NCBI GenBank assembly: GCA_012932865.1
Contig: SAXG01000002.1
Span: 1,488,001-1,552,000 of the forward strand
Direction of reading: 5' to 3'
Source: Amylostereum areolatum
Taxonomy: Eukaryota > Basidiomycota > Agaricomycetes > Russulales > Stereaceae
Length of the DNA stretch: 64,000 bases
Part shown: positions 24,736 through 36,395 of the stretch, in pieces
Position numbering within the stretch: the first letter of the stretch is position 1
How the letters are laid out: every line of letters begins with the position of its first letter
The notes under the pieces: generated by a model
The model's input: only the letters and a program-made list of their open reading frames with translations
Told to the model about the DNA's origin: nothing
Databases searched by the model: none
Program-made: the position numbers and the translations under genes

Positions 24736-26310
24736 ATGGACGCTAATGCCGCGCTTCGAGAGGAGCTCATACGAGGGGCTCGGGACGCTGTTGGGATTCG
24801 ATACCTCTCTGGTGCGTAGCCTATTTTCTTGTTCACGGTCACCGATCACTGAATGACATACGTCTAAAGTTATCGGTCTTGTATGCCTATGTTATGACCA
24901 TGTACAGACATTTCCCGACGAGGTGGTCCTTGTTTGGAAAGCACCGAACTCCATCGCCAAATGGATTTTTCTCTTCAACCGCTATCTCGTCTTGGGCTGC
25001 CTTCTCGCCATAGCACACAGTGCGTTTTCCTTGTGTTTATTCACCTGTGCTGTTTCCTAAACAGTCGCCTGCCTATAGTGATGTGTGGTTTTGGTGGGGG
25101 TGGGTTGTACACGGACGCAGTGCGTAAACATTCCTTCGTTCCTTCTAATCAAACTGTTCACTGACTTTCCCTAACGAACAGAGGTATCTTCCAGTCGGTC
25201 CTGAAGCCTGCCCAATCTAACAATGTTACCCTTAGCTGTAAAGGGATTGCTGTCTACCACGTCTTTTGCCTCGGTGATATCGATCGGAATGGCCAATATT
25301 CTTGTACTTTTCCGCGTCCTGCTCCTCTGGGACAACAATCGTGTACGGCACACTACCTCCACCGAATTCATTCGCTTCGTCGTGCTTACTTTCCTAAATG
25401 ACTCCCCAGAATATCCTGATCGTCCTGGCAGCAACATTCGTGGTCAGCTTTAGTTGCACCCTCGGTTTCATGATCGCGTCTGTCGTCAAATTGCGGGGTA
25501 CGTGACCAGTCGTGTCTTTTTTCCGTTGCCTTGACCAAAAATTATGTCCAGACGGTGTACAATATATCGAATACGTCCATGCCTGTTCGACCACCACCAC
25601 GACGCCCGCGTGGGTAGGCGTATGGGCATCTCCGGTACCAAGCTACCTTATGTATGCAATGGCTCACCCATACTGACAACGCCCACAGCTTCTCTTTGAA
25701 CTCGTGACTCTGCTCTTAACGCTATACAACGCCTTTTCACGACCGCGGTCAGAAAACACAGGACTCACGAGCACTCTGCATCGTGATGGCCTGGCGTTTT
25801 TCTTCGTGCGCTCGCTCCCTGATAGATGAGGACTGCCATGCTGACCACCTTTCTAGGCTGTGACTTGCTTTCGCACCATCAATATCGTATTCGCAACAAG
25901 CCGATATCCGAATCGCATCCTTTATGCAGGCTTGTACGCAGTCTCCCGTCCGCAGCGATGTTTCCAGTACTGACCCTTGAATTCCTCGCAGCGCCGTCTG
26001 GGCCTTTAACACCGTCATCCTCAACCGTCTCCTCATCCACATACGGCGTTCCGAGATCAGGCTCGCTGTATCCCAGAAGTTCGCCCTCGAGGCCGCCGGG
26101 AACCTGTATGATTCGGACGATGACGAGTCTGCGAACAATCATGATGAGCCACCTCCGAGCGCGGTCGTCGCACCGCAAGGAGGCGCCTTTTCGTTAAACG
26201 GGCGCGCGTCGCCTTTTGGATTGCATGTCCATTTGGACGAGTACTCGCACCACGATCATGCGGCCGAGGTCCCGACGACGTATATTGAGATGCAGAGCTT
26301 TTGGAGGTAG
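24736..26310 (+). CDS. DUF6533 multipass membrane protein
   Basis: Exon 1 (24736-24811) encodes MDANAALREELIRGARDAVG. Exon 2 from 24870 encodes the DUF6533 signature VIGLVCLCYDHVQTFPDEVVLVWK ... FLFNRYLV (shown in part). After a poorly resolved section (about 25020-25240) the exons read cleanly: ISIGMANILVLFRVLLLWDNNR, then ILIVLAATFVVSFSCTLGFM, then DGVQYIEYVHACST, then LLFELVTLLLTLYNAFSRPRS, then AVTCFRTINIVFATSRYPNR, then AVWAFNTVILNRLLIHIRRSE. It has an acidic His-rich tail ending at TAG 26308-26310. These give about six or seven membrane spans, typical of this mushroom-expanded family, whose function is unknown. Introns are 50-80 nt. The section 25020-25240 may hide a frame error. Confidence 0.78.
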
Positions 26311-26726
26311 TTTTGTGACTCCAAAGCACATACACGGTCTTCACCTGACGCCTTTCCTTGATGAGTCAGTGAGTGTCTTGATTCCGCCCACCGCCGCACC
26401 CGTCCTGACCAACCGCAGACGCACCTTCCGTTCTGTTTCAATTGTGTCTATGATGTAGTCTACGTTCATCTATTCTATGTAATTGCTACTATTATTGTTT
26501 TCGCTTCGTCGTCGTCCACACACTACCCCCCAGTTATCTTCTTGGTTTTACACATATCGCTCCTTGGACTTATTCTCAGTATGTATAATTTATGCATGTT
26601 GTATGCATGTTGTTGTCGAAGAATGGCCGAACAGGGAGAACAAGGAAAAGAAGAAGGCCATCCATTACAAAAGCTACACAGATATTTCATGGGGTAAGGC
26701 TACAAGAGACTAGATATAACCAGGTG
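26311..26726. other. Convergent 3' region
   Basis: AT-richer DNA with TATGCATGTTG repeated in tandem near 26597, between the ends of the DUF6533 gene and the SPRY gene. It probably contains both 3' UTRs. Confidence 0.4.
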
Positions 26727-27720
26727 CTATCCTCCGAATCGAGTGTACGCCGGTAGCTGGTCGTCGCCCGCCGATCCGCTTCCCTGTGCCCCGATCATCT
26801 GTCCGACATGACCCTCGACGCGCCACGCCCAGTCATTCCCCTCCTTCCACACAAAACCTGCGCTGCCAAAATTGACTTCTAGTTCGTTCTCGCCGTCGAC
26901 ACCGATAGCTGCGTACACGTCCTGTGCGATGCGGGGAACGTAAATGCCTTTGAAGGCATCGGTAAGGCGCGCACCGTTGTAGGTGAAGAATAAGGCGCCG
27001 CTGGAAAACTCGTAACCGCACCCTATGATGCAACCGGGGTAGATAGAGTCGGGCTTGAGGGGAGAGTCATAATCCCGGCCACCGTCAGGATCTTCGAAGA
27101 ATTTGCGGAGATCATCGAGGTGGAGGGCGGCACTTTGGCGGTTCCAACCAGGCATGCGGAAGGATGGATACGGCTTGCAAGCCGTCCCTACACAGATTAT
27201 TCAAAGGTATGTACGTGACACGAGAGAAAGCAAAGTGCTCACCGACTGCAATAACGCCCTCCATCTTGTGTATCTTCACCTCGTAATACACCCCACGTTT
27301 ACCTTTGACATCATACATCCCTCCCATGATAGGCAAATCGCTCAGCAAACAGCAATCCTTGCATCCCTTCTCCGTGCGCACTCTCCACGCGCCAGCCAGC
27401 CCGCTCTTGAGATCGGTCTGGAGGCTACCGAAGAAACCGGGGGTTATTGGGCCAGCTCAAGGCCCCAAGCGCCACATCCATGCTCTTGGATACGCTCTAT
27501 GGCTGCCGAAGGTATGAGCTTGGGAGGATCGAGCGGGTATGTAGCACAGAAAGCCTCGGCACGCTCATAGTCGTCTTCGGAAGCTTCATTGTAGAGCCCG
27601 TCGGTGTGCGACCGTTCAGGAGCGGGGGACCCATTGTGGTGGCGGTGGTTCAGTCGATGGGGGAGGTCCTGGGGGAGGCGCGTAATCCATGTTTCGCCTG
27701 GTGGTTCTCCAGAGTGGCAT
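26727..27720 (-). CDS. SPRY/B30.2 domain protein (Ssh4/RanBPM-like)
   Basis: The start at 27720 gives MPLWRTTRRNMDYAPPPGPPP. The conserved lead-in is DDYERAEAFCATYPLDPP ... IQEHGCGAWGLEL. The SPRY domain follows (GGMYDVKGKRGVYYEVKIHKM, an intron at 27188-27242, then GTACKPYPSFRMPGWNRQS ... CIIGCGYEFSSGALFFTYNG). The family includes Rsp5 adaptors that sort membrane proteins for degradation; no membrane anchor is seen here, so the role is uncertain. The frame needs one base removed near 27632 (C run) and one added near 27453 (GGCCCAAT, apparently short of a C). Stop at 26727-26729. Identity as SPRY is firm; the N terminus could be longer. Confidence 0.75.
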
Positions 27721-28203
27721 TGCAGTGACGTGAGAGTTGGTGAGAGATAGTTCAGGTGAATGCAAACAGCAGGTGGGTCGAAGGCCTAAGAAAGGTATGT
27801 AGTGGTCAGGGAGAAAGAAGCGGGCTGAACTGCGCCGCTCGACCTGGCTCGATGGCTGTTGTACTAATGGAATGATTAGCACACATCTACTAAGTACTGT
27901 CTAACTCTGATCAAACTCTGATTTCACATCTTCTCTACTTAGTTCAACTTCACCTCGTAGGGCGGCTCAAGCTATTCCACCCGACGTCGAAACAACACGG
28001 CCAGCACACTTATCGATACTTACGAGACATTGAGATGAACGGGAACTGGCGACGTACATAAGCCTATTGACTTGGAGCCCGTAGTATAGCACTGCGAGTA
28101 CAAATACAACATATCGATGGGACCAACCTCACGCTAGTCTCCTAAAGCATTAGCAGACGTCGATGGAGTCAACCCTCGTACCTCGAGATCCTCTCATCAG
28201 ACC
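27721..28203. other. Intergenic between two minus-strand genes
   Basis: Holds the promoter of the SPRY gene and the 3' end of the MYND gene. No gene or repeat was recognised. Confidence 0.4.
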
Positions 28204-29900
28204 TCACGCATGCTTAGACTTCTTCCCGCCTTGCTGGCGTAACCGTTTCTGTTCCCTCATCTGCCGCCGCCACCACGCGTCTTTCCTCTTGTCAAAGTCG
28301 TCCAACTCGCCTGGGTCGTCCATCACCCCCAGCTGTGGTTCCTTCGGGATACTGCCGCCACTCCTCGTCCTTAAATACCTCGCGAAGAGTCAGCGTATGG
28401 CCGCGAACGAGATCCATGGCGAGTTTGGTCTCTTCGGGGGCGATTGTCCGACCTGCAAGGTCCGCCATGAAGTTGGTTACCGCCCTTTCGTCATCAGTAT
28501 GGTTGAAGAGTTCCTCTGGAGCGCTGCCCACAGACCCCCGGGCCACCGCGGTTTGGAGACCAACGTTTCGCATGATACTCTTGCGAGTGCGTTCGGTGTG
28601 CAGCGTCACGGGTAGGGTCTGGCGTATCTCCCGAGCTTGGAAATAACCGGGAACGGCCCCGCCTCCGCGTGCCTCCTCTCCCCACTGTCGAGGGACGTAG
28701 GGGTCGATCGTGACAACCATATTCATACTGAACGTAAACATCGCGCAGTCCAGCGTGAGCTCTTCGCCGCGCACAGTGCGGAAGTAGATCCAGTAATGGT
28801 CCTCGGGATCCTGGCCACGCGTTTGGCGCGTCGGGTCGACGTCCATGTCGACGTATCCAAGCTTGTCCTGGTTCGTGACGCGCGCAGAGCCCGAAACGAT
28901 GCCAAAGTCGGCGACAGTGCCGGTCTTGTAGCGGAGACGGGGCGCATGCGTACCGCGTATGTATGCTTCGGAAAGGAGTGCTACGCAGACGGAGGTGAGG
29001 ATAGGGAGAACGTAACCTTCCCGCAAGATGCGCAGGTAAAGTTTGCGCCTGATAGGGGGCGGGATAACTTGGGTTGGGGTGACTTGGGGCCACCACTGCG
29101 AGAGCGAAGAGGGAAGAAGCGGACGCGGAAGACGGCCTTTGGACATGAGGATGACTGGGTTGGCCTCCCAGCCGTCGTCGAAATAGACAGGATTCGAACC
29201 CGGACGCGGGTCATTGACGATAGATTTGTCGAAGGCATGGTGGTATGGTTTGGAAGGATGCCCGTGGGATATGTCGACAAGGAGAGCCAGAAGAGGATAG
29301 AAGGAGGTCAAGTCGACATGAGGGGTTGGAACGCAGGTGGACTTGTGTAATCTTCTGTCTTCGCGCTGACAGTCTGCAGAGCAATAGGTCGCCTGCATTG
29401 CAACGTTAAAACATCTCCGAAGGACATGATGCAGTGACTCACTTCGTTGCAAGCACAGAGCTTGCGTCCCTTGGGTTTATACGCCCCACATCCGGCGCAA
29501 TTGTCAAGAGTTTGAGGTGGGAGGCGAACCCGCCTCAACTCTACGTTCCCAGAAATTTGCATTTCATCTAACAGTCGCGCAGCTTCAGCTTCCTCTTCCG
29601 CATCCTTCTTCCACCGCTCTATGCACAACATGACCCCTATTCAGACCAGTGGCGATCGCTAGGATATTGAGAGATAACGCACTGCAATCCACCTTATGTC
29701 CCTTCCACTTTGATTTTTGGCACTCCGGAGAGCAGTACTTGGCCTGCAGGGTGTGGGACGACAAGTTCAATGACATCCAGATAACCAACAGTATAAGGGT
29801 TCAAAGTGCAGTGCGCGCTCACCTTATGACACGCAGAACAGAAGTTGACCTTGCCCTTCACACCACACGCATCGCATTCAGACGGGGTAGACGTTGCCAT
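28204..29900 (-). CDS. Double MYND-finger protein
   Basis: Four exons: 29900-29823, 29743-29683, 29618-29443 and from 29392; introns are 50-79 nt and in phase. The first MYND finger is split by intron 1 (CDACGVKGKVNFCSACHK + AKYCSPECQKSKWKGHKVDC). The second is split by intron 3 (CAGCGAYKPKGRKLCACNE + ATYCSADCQREDRRLHKSTC). Both have the C-x2-C ... C-x2-C ... H-x3-C zinc ligands. About 330 residues of unrecognised sequence follow, including DPTRQTRGQDPEDHYWIYFR. The C terminus needs a one-base advance near 28345, after which MDDPGELDDFDKRKDAWWRR and a basic tail run to the stop at 28204-28206. MYND fingers mediate protein-protein contacts; targets are unknown. Confidence 0.78.
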
Positions 29901-30362
29901 ATGGTTCGTATTCGCAGGCTTTCGGGTTGATGGTGGTGGGATGAGCGAAGAGCTGAGACACGCCAGTCCGAACAAAGAGGACCATCGTAGAATCTCGTGA
30001 CGTAATGTATGAGAGATCACATGACCGCGTACAAGCTGGTTTGCAAGTTGGGACAGAAACTGAGAAAGAGCCTTGCACAATGAGGTGCACAACACAACGT
30101 GCGCGAGCGGAGTGACGATAATGGCGGCATTGAAAAGAGGTCAGTAGCGACATCCAACCAAAACCATTCCACTCAAAGTTCAAAGGTCACTTCAGCATTT
30201 ACAAAACGCGACCGACATCCATGCACCATGATCCATCTGATTCCATCCGACATCCAGTCTAGATACACGATTATGATTATTTTACATAGCACCCGCATCC
30301 GGACATGATACGACTAGAGCACGATCCCAACGAACGAAGAAAGCGACTATGACTGGAAAGCA
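29901..30362. other. Intergenic, MYND promoter and RING-gene 3' end
   Basis: Separates two minus-strand genes. No gene or repeat was recognised. Confidence 0.4.
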
Positions 30363-33300
30363 TCAATCCAACTCGAGCTGCGCCTCCAACGCACGCACGC
30401 CCTCCTCCCACTCCTCCAACGGCAACGCCCCGACCGCTCGACACACCGGACACCCAACCTCCACCCAACCGTCCGTCGCCTCTTTCTCCTTCGCTTCGTC
30501 CGCCTCCGCCCCCCACCCTGCGACCCGTTCCGCGCTCACCAAGCACGGCAGATGGAACGCGTGCGCGCACACCCTCTGCTCCGCCCCATGCATGTGCCCG
30601 TGCCCGTGCGGGCGCATGGACACCATCCGCTTCGCGCGCTCGTCGAGCCTCGGCTCCGGGTTCCTCGTCCGACGGCCCCACGCCACAGGAAACATCGTCG
30701 CACCGCAGGCCCTTCTCGCGCTCCTGCTGTTCCACGCGCTGCCGTAACGTCGGCCCAGGAGGTGGGGGTGGCGCCCACGCCCGCTTCTCCCGCGGAGGCG
30801 GAGGCCGTCGCGGTGGGTTTCCGTTGAACGGGTTTGCGTTCACGTTCGCGCTCTCGTTCGGGTTCGGAGGCTGGAACGCGAACCAGGTTCCATCGGGCCC
30901 TTGCGTCATCTGCGGCATTGGGAAGGGGAACGCGCGGGCTCGTTGACCCTGGGTGCCCTGCGCTTGGGGGGCTGGTCCGTTTCGTGCTGGGCGAGCACCA
31001 CTAGGTTGCCCCTGAGGTCGAGCAGGGGACAGGCTGCTGTTGGGGTGGTGGTGGCGGGGCTGGGGCTTGGGGTGGAGCTGGAGTAGTGTTTCCTTCCGTT
31101 GTCTGAGGAGCAGAAGGCGAAGACCCTGCCGCTGCCGTTGGTGGTGGTGCAGCTGTATGTCCCGGAGGGAACGGGCCCGCAGCTCCAATGTAGATATCGG
31201 CGACGACAGTGGCCCATCCCGCACGAGGTGGCCCATCCGTAGGCTGACCAGGAGGGTGCGGATGCACGTGGGGATTCTGCGTCTGCAAGTTGGGGGCAGG
31301 ACCTTGCGGTTGGGGGTTGGGAGCGGGAGGCTGCTGGGGAACGGACGACGATGGTCCAGCTTGTTCAGATCCTTGAACTGGACTAGGAGCAGCAGCGTCA
31401 GGTTGGGATGGCGGAGAGGGTTGGGGGGCCTGTTGCTGAGGTGCGGCGGTTGGTGGTGATTGTTGTTGTGCAGGCGGAATGACTTGTCCAGTAGCAGTAG
31501 GGAGAGGAATGACGAACTCTGTCTCCCATTGTTGCGGCGGTTGTCCGGGCGCAGGGTTTACCTGAGCACCGGCACCGTGGGTAGGGATGAAGCGGGCATG
31601 GGTTCTGATGCGAATAGACTCTCCCGGAATGTGAAGGGGTGGCTGTTGTGGTGGTTCAGTTTGTTGGGGTGTTGGGTTTGGAGAAGCGTTCTGAGCGGGC
31701 GGTCGGAGGTTCGGCACTTGAAATGGTAGTGCGCTAAAGGCAGTGCGGAAGAACTCCTCCGCCGATGGAACCTGCTGCTGCTGCGGGCCTGCACCCGGTG
31801 CTGCCCCAGCCGTCGTCGGAGGGGCGCCAGTAGTCGCAGTCGTAGGAGGCGCGGGCGCGGGACGTGTCGGACGCGGCCGAGGCTCATACGTGAGGCTTTC
31901 GGGATCCACGTCGAACCGACAAGAGGGACAGGTTGTTTGGTGGAGACGCGTGAACCACGGGAGAAGGCAGGCGGTGTGGAAGACGTGTGAGCATGGCAGA
32001 GCGACGACCTTCAGGAGTGGCTCCTCCTTCGCCGTTTCGGCAGAGGGAGTCGCCTCTGGTGTCTCCACATCCATACTATCCTGATGTCGTTCTTCCGCGG
32101 GTGTGGGCTTGTCCTTCGTCCAGAGGTCTGCAACATCATTTTCCAACAGGGAGTCCCAGCAGATCGCGCATAGCCCACTACCTCCTTCCTCACCATCGCT
32201 GACGCGCGTGATGCGCTTGACCATACCGTCGTTCACAGCCTCAAGTCCACGGATGAGGCGTCTGGCACGCTTGGGGTCTTCGGCCTGTTCTTCTCGCATG
32301 GGACCACCGAGACCAAATAGTAGATTGAACAGACCAGCGCCAGGACCTGTACCCAAGCCAAGGTCTGGCCCACCGTCGCCGGCGACCAGGTCAAATAGAT
32401 CTTCTATAGAAGGGAATAAGTTTGCATTGAGGTTTGGCGGCGGCTGCGCGTTCGTATTGGCACGCGGTGGTATGTTAAGCGGTGGAGGGGGGCCCGTGTT
32501 CCAAAAGTCGGCAGGGGGCATCTGCGGTTGGCCTTGACCTTCTTGTGGGGAGCCGAACACGGGGACATCCCAGTTGAGGTCGCCACCTTGACCCGTGACG
32601 CGAGAAATGATATCGGCGAGCATGGGCTGAAACATTTGACGGAATCCAGGGAGATCTTGACCTGGGCTTGCCGCGAAGAAGGGTGGAGGAGGTGGCATAG
32701 GAGGGCGAGCGTTTGCCTGAGCTCGGGGATTTCTGCGGGGATTGGCGTTTGCTGATGGTAAGCGGTCAGTGATGATCCTATAGATGAGTAAGCAGACAAC
32801 ATACCAGCCGCTGGGGCGTCGGGCTCGATCACCTCCTCGATGCTGACTGTACGACGAATGGGACCAGACCCGTCGGAGACATGCTCAAGGGAGGGCATGC
32901 TATCGTCGGACCATGCACTGTCTCCGTCGTCCTCCACGGGAGCAAGATCAGGCATCATCTCCACGTCGCGGGCATCGCGTGCGGATTCGTCTTCTGAGTA
33001 TTCGTGTTCTGAGGTCCACGCGTCTTCATCGAGATGCCCATCCGAATCCGAATCGGAGACAGAGACAAGGTCGGGCATAGAGGTATTGCTCCGGGCTCCA
33101 GGCGATCGCGCACGACGGCGGGAAGTTGTCGGGGGGAGCAGATCCGGCATTTCGTCGTCCGAGTCATTTGCGGCAGGTGCGCCAACGTGTGGATCTGCGG
33201 AAGGATGTGAAGTGGTAGGGACAAGACTCGGCATATCATCGTCTATGTCCTCCGCTGGCGACGAGGCAGTTGATGTATGCGGTAATACATCCGCACGGGT

Positions 33301-33922
33301 TGTGGGGAGAAGATCGGGCATATCATCGTCTGAGTCTTCAGCTTGGGCCGCCGTAGGGGGGTGGGCTTGGTGGTACATTGTCCTTTCCGGCACGGCGGGA
33401 GGAGGTCGGTCGGTAGGGGGAGCGGGGGAATGAGATGGAGCGGTGTAGGTGAGCGCCGACGGAGATGATGTCGACGATGTGAAATCATCGTCGACGGCAG
33501 TCAGAGGTGGCATGTCAACGTCTTCGTCTCTGTCAACCCCGTGTTCTGTTGAGGACAGTTCTTGGTGTGCTGGGGTCATATCGCGGTCTTCGTCGTGCTG
33601 TCAGTGGCGGTTAGCTCACACGGTAGTGGTAGAGTGGCCAACAACGTACTTGCAACTGAGGGGGCTGGTCTGAGACACCTGCCCCGCGAAAGAGGTTATG
33701 GAGGGCATTGGAAAAGAAACCGTTCGAGTGAGTCTGGCTCATGAGGGGGATGTCGATATTCAATCGTCGTGGTTGAACGTTGAGAGGCGCTTGGCTCCCG
33801 CTCGATGAGATGACCCGTGCCCCAGAACATCCCAGAATGTCTCCGAATACTCCCGAATCTCCATTATGGCACAAATCCGCTCCTTCTTTGGACCGCTCTC
33901 CGCTCAAAGACTTGCTTGCCAT
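30363..33922 (-). CDS. RING-H2 protein with acidic MPDL repeats, two frame breaks
   Basis: Exon 1 (33922-33650) splices at 33598-33649 to exon 2 (33597-32805), which splices at 32752-32804 to the long last exon. Exon 2 is acidic and repeats a D-D-x-M-P-D/S-L motif at about residues 184, 214, 243, 266, 307 and 327. A RING-H2 finger lies at about residues 550-632 (CAIC ... CSHVFHTACLLPW ... CPSC), with an acidic insert between its Cys pairs. A long Pro/Gln-rich region follows, then a second Cys/His cluster near the end (CDDVSC ... CAHAFHLPCL ... CPVC). The frame must advance one base near 31022 and near 30655. Probably an E3 ubiquitin ligase of about 1,150 residues; substrate unknown. Stop at 30363-30365. 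Confidence 0.78.
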
Positions 33923-34535
33923 GATGTGGCCTTGAAATGGAGATTCTAAATTCCCATTCTGGGATCAGTACTCCCAGGACTGCTCACGGAGTCTTTCCTC
34001 TACGACTCCATTCTACTCTTTCTCTGAGCCTTTCTCACTCCCTTAAGACCTAAGTTCAATCTTCGATTAAGCTCTGCGCGGAACTCAGGTGACCCATGCG
34101 ATTTCGATGTTTGCCAAATTTCCGTCGTCTCAAATGACATGCTCCGAGAGCCCGAAGTCCTGTGTGAGTCCCTGTGAGTCCAATACCCACTCTGCACTCC
34201 CCGACTATCACAGGCTTTGGAAGAGTGTCTGGATGGTCGTCTCGAAGGAAGGGACAGATGGCCATCCATCTCCGAGACGGACTGCGATCGAAGCTCACTT
34301 CAAGTTCAAAATCCATTGTGATCCTGTTTAGGCTGCTTACTTGCAACTCCGACCTCATTGTTTTTTTGCGGTGTATATAGATGCCTTGGATACCGGTACG
34401 CGACAGACAGCCTTTCCCCCTCAACCGTGTCGCCCTTCCTCGCATCCCCGCGAAGACGAGCAGTTGAACCAAGTAAGTCGTCCTTGATAGTCACTGAGAG
34501 GTTCCTCGTCACTGAGCTCTGCATGCTCTTCCAGC
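33923..34535. promoter_or_regulatory. Divergent intergenic region
   Basis: 613 bp between the RING gene (minus) and an F-box gene (plus), so it must contain both promoters. A possible noncoding first exon of the F-box gene ends at a GTAAGT near 34472 with an acceptor at 34533 (TTCCAG) just before the ATG, which would give an intron in the 5' leader. Confidence 0.4.
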
Positions 34536-36395
34536 ATGGCATTCACATCAGCGCCCGTTCGTGCAGAACTCATATCCCAAGGCATTTCCAAACTGCCTTG
34601 TGAGATGCTCATCAAGATCTTCAAATACAGCAAGCCATCGTGCACCGTCCTTGATCAAATCTGCAAGCAGTGGCGTAAAATCATGCACGAAAACAGGACC
34701 CTTTGGACTCGCGTGTGTTTGTTGAACCCCGACCTGGCGGAGGATACGCTCTCGATTTCCCATCCTTTGGCCGTCTCCGTATATGCAAGCAGGCAACCTT
34801 CTCGCATGTCTGCGTTGGCGGAGCAAGAGCCAATGCTTCCTGGTCAATCGGTCAACTTCAAGGCCACGAAGTTGGCGCTCAGAAACCTCTCTCGCGTGCG
34901 CGAGCTCGTTCTTGACGACGCGACATTCCGAGCCGTGGACAACATTTTGCGCGGGCGCCCAGCGCCCAACCTCCAAGCATTGGATCTCCAACTCCAAGTA
35001 CCCGATGCAATACACGACCCCAGTGCTCGCTTCAAACTCTTCACTCGCATTCGGAACCTCCGGCCCCTCAGCTCCACCCTCTTTGGGGGCCGACTCCCAG
35101 CCCTGCGTCATTTCGCAGCCTCGGCCTGCAAAATTTGCAACCCTTCCGCCTCCCCATTCCTCCTCGCGCCCTTGCGATCTCTTAACCTCGAGTGCGCTTT
35201 CATGTGGATAAAGATCTCCGACATGGTCGATGTTTTAAACCGCATCTCCACCCTCGAGCACCTTACGCTCATCGACACCGTTCCCCTCCGTGAGGAGATG
35301 CAACCGGAGCTTCAAGCCCGCCTCCCTAATCTTCAAACCCTCGTCATCGACTCCCCTCTCGAATATGTCGCCGCATCCGCCCTCTCTTTCAACATCCCCT
35401 CCACCTGCACCATCCGCCTCGTTTTCAGATCTTCGAGCAAGGCAATCGAAGGCTGCTTCGTTGCGTTCTTCCCCCTCTTCCTCAGCGCCGCTTCGCGGGC
35501 CGGTCAAGTTTTCGACAGGCTCATCGTCTCGAGGGACGCATCCGAGGGCGACCCATACGCATCCGATCCCAGCATGGTTGTGCGGCTGATCGCCGTCAAG
35601 GACACAACCCGCGACGCCGCAACGCTCCTGCCTCCTCGCGCCGAATTCGTCTTTTTCCACTCCGGCGGCGATGCCATGGCCGTGCTCGCGCCCCTTCTCC
35701 ATTATCTCTCTCCCGTCTTCAAAGACGTCCCTCGCCTATTCTGGCACCACCAAGGAGTCACCTCACCCTGGTGGGACACACTCAACTTTCCTCGAGTGAA
35801 GGAGTTCGTAACCTCCGGAGCTCTCAACGCGCGTGCTCTGCTTTACTACCTCGCCAACCGTCGCCCATACGTCCAGGAAATGATAGAGATGGCCTTGGAC
35901 ACCATGGGCATGGAAGCAATCGTAAAAACCTTGCTCTCGTGTTTCGCGATACCCTCCGCCCCACGAACGGCCGACGTCGATCGCAACTACAACGCGCTGG
36001 CGAGGTTGATGGACCAGGATTTCCTTCCCTCGTTGCAGCGCGTTGTCCTTCAAGACATCGAAATCGATCCCAGCAGCATTCTCGGAGGAGAAGAGCGGGG
36101 ACTCGTCCAGGAATCGGACGATTTTTTCATTCCTGCGAATCCACTGCTCCTGGCGCTACGAGGCCGACGCGGGTACGGCCTTGGCTTTCACGTATCCTTC
36201 ATGAGGTGCAACATCACGAGGGAGCTCGTGGAGAGTATGCGGACGATTCATGGTCTGGAAGGGTTGGGGTACTATGGTGGTGTGGGCGGTAATGTTGAAT
36301 GGGATGGGGACGAGAAGGGGCTCAAGGAGAAAGGCGAGCGGTTACTCTCGTACGACTGGTTTGAACGCGGGGAAGAACCACGTTCGAGGGGGTGA
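34536..36395 (+). CDS. F-box protein, intact single exon
   Basis: An uninterrupted 619-residue frame. The N terminus carries the F-box (ISKLPCEMLIKIFKYS ... DQICKQWRKIMHENRTLWTRV, about residues 18-60). The rest is a leucine-rich, irregular repeat region (for example LRNLSRVRELVLDDATFRAV, ISTLEHLTLIDTVPLREEM). Such proteins recruit targets to SCF ubiquitin ligases via Skp1; the target here is unknown. Unlike the 9-24 kb F-box genes it has no frame break and no coding intron. The start at 34536 follows an AG acceptor directly (TTCCAGC-ATG), so an intron in the 5' leader is possible. Confidence 0.85.
   Translation: MAFTSAPVRAELISQGISKLPCEMLIKIFKYSKPSCTVLDQICKQWRKIMHENRTLWTRVCLLNPDLAEDTLSISHPLAVSVYASRQPSRMSALAEQEPMLPGQSVNFKATKLALRNLSRVRELVLDDATFRAVDNILRGRPAPNLQALDLQLQVPDAIHDPSARFKLFTRIRNLRPLSSTLFGGRLPALRHFAASACKICNPSASPFLLAPLRSLNLECAFMWIKISDMVDVLNRISTLEHLTLIDTVPLREEMQPELQARLPNLQTLVIDSPLEYVAASALSFNIPSTCTIRLVFRSSSKAIEGCFVAFFPLFLSAASRAGQVFDRLIVSRDASEGDPYASDPSMVVRLIAVKDTTRDAATLLPPRAEFVFFHSGGDAMAVLAPLLHYLSPVFKDVPRLFWHHQGVTSPWWDTLNFPRVKEFVTSGALNARALLYYLANRRPYVQEMIEMALDTMGMEAIVKTLLSCFAIPSAPRTADVDRNYNALARLMDQDFLPSLQRVVLQDIEIDPSSILGGEERGLVQESDDFFIPANPLLLALRGRRGYGLGFHVSFMRCNITRELVESMRTIHGLEGLGYYGGVGGNVEWDGDEKGLKEKGERLLSYDWFERGEEPRSRG

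Noticed and set aside
29185..29215. GGTTCGAATCC, a tRNA B-box-like sequence on the minus strand
   Set aside because: It lies in the coding frame of the MYND protein (DPRPGSNPVYFD). No A box or cloverleaf surrounds it.
30277..31236. Separate Pro-rich gene on the minus strand
   Set aside because: It is the continuation of the RING protein after a one-base break, shown by the shared direction, composition and lack of a plausible start.
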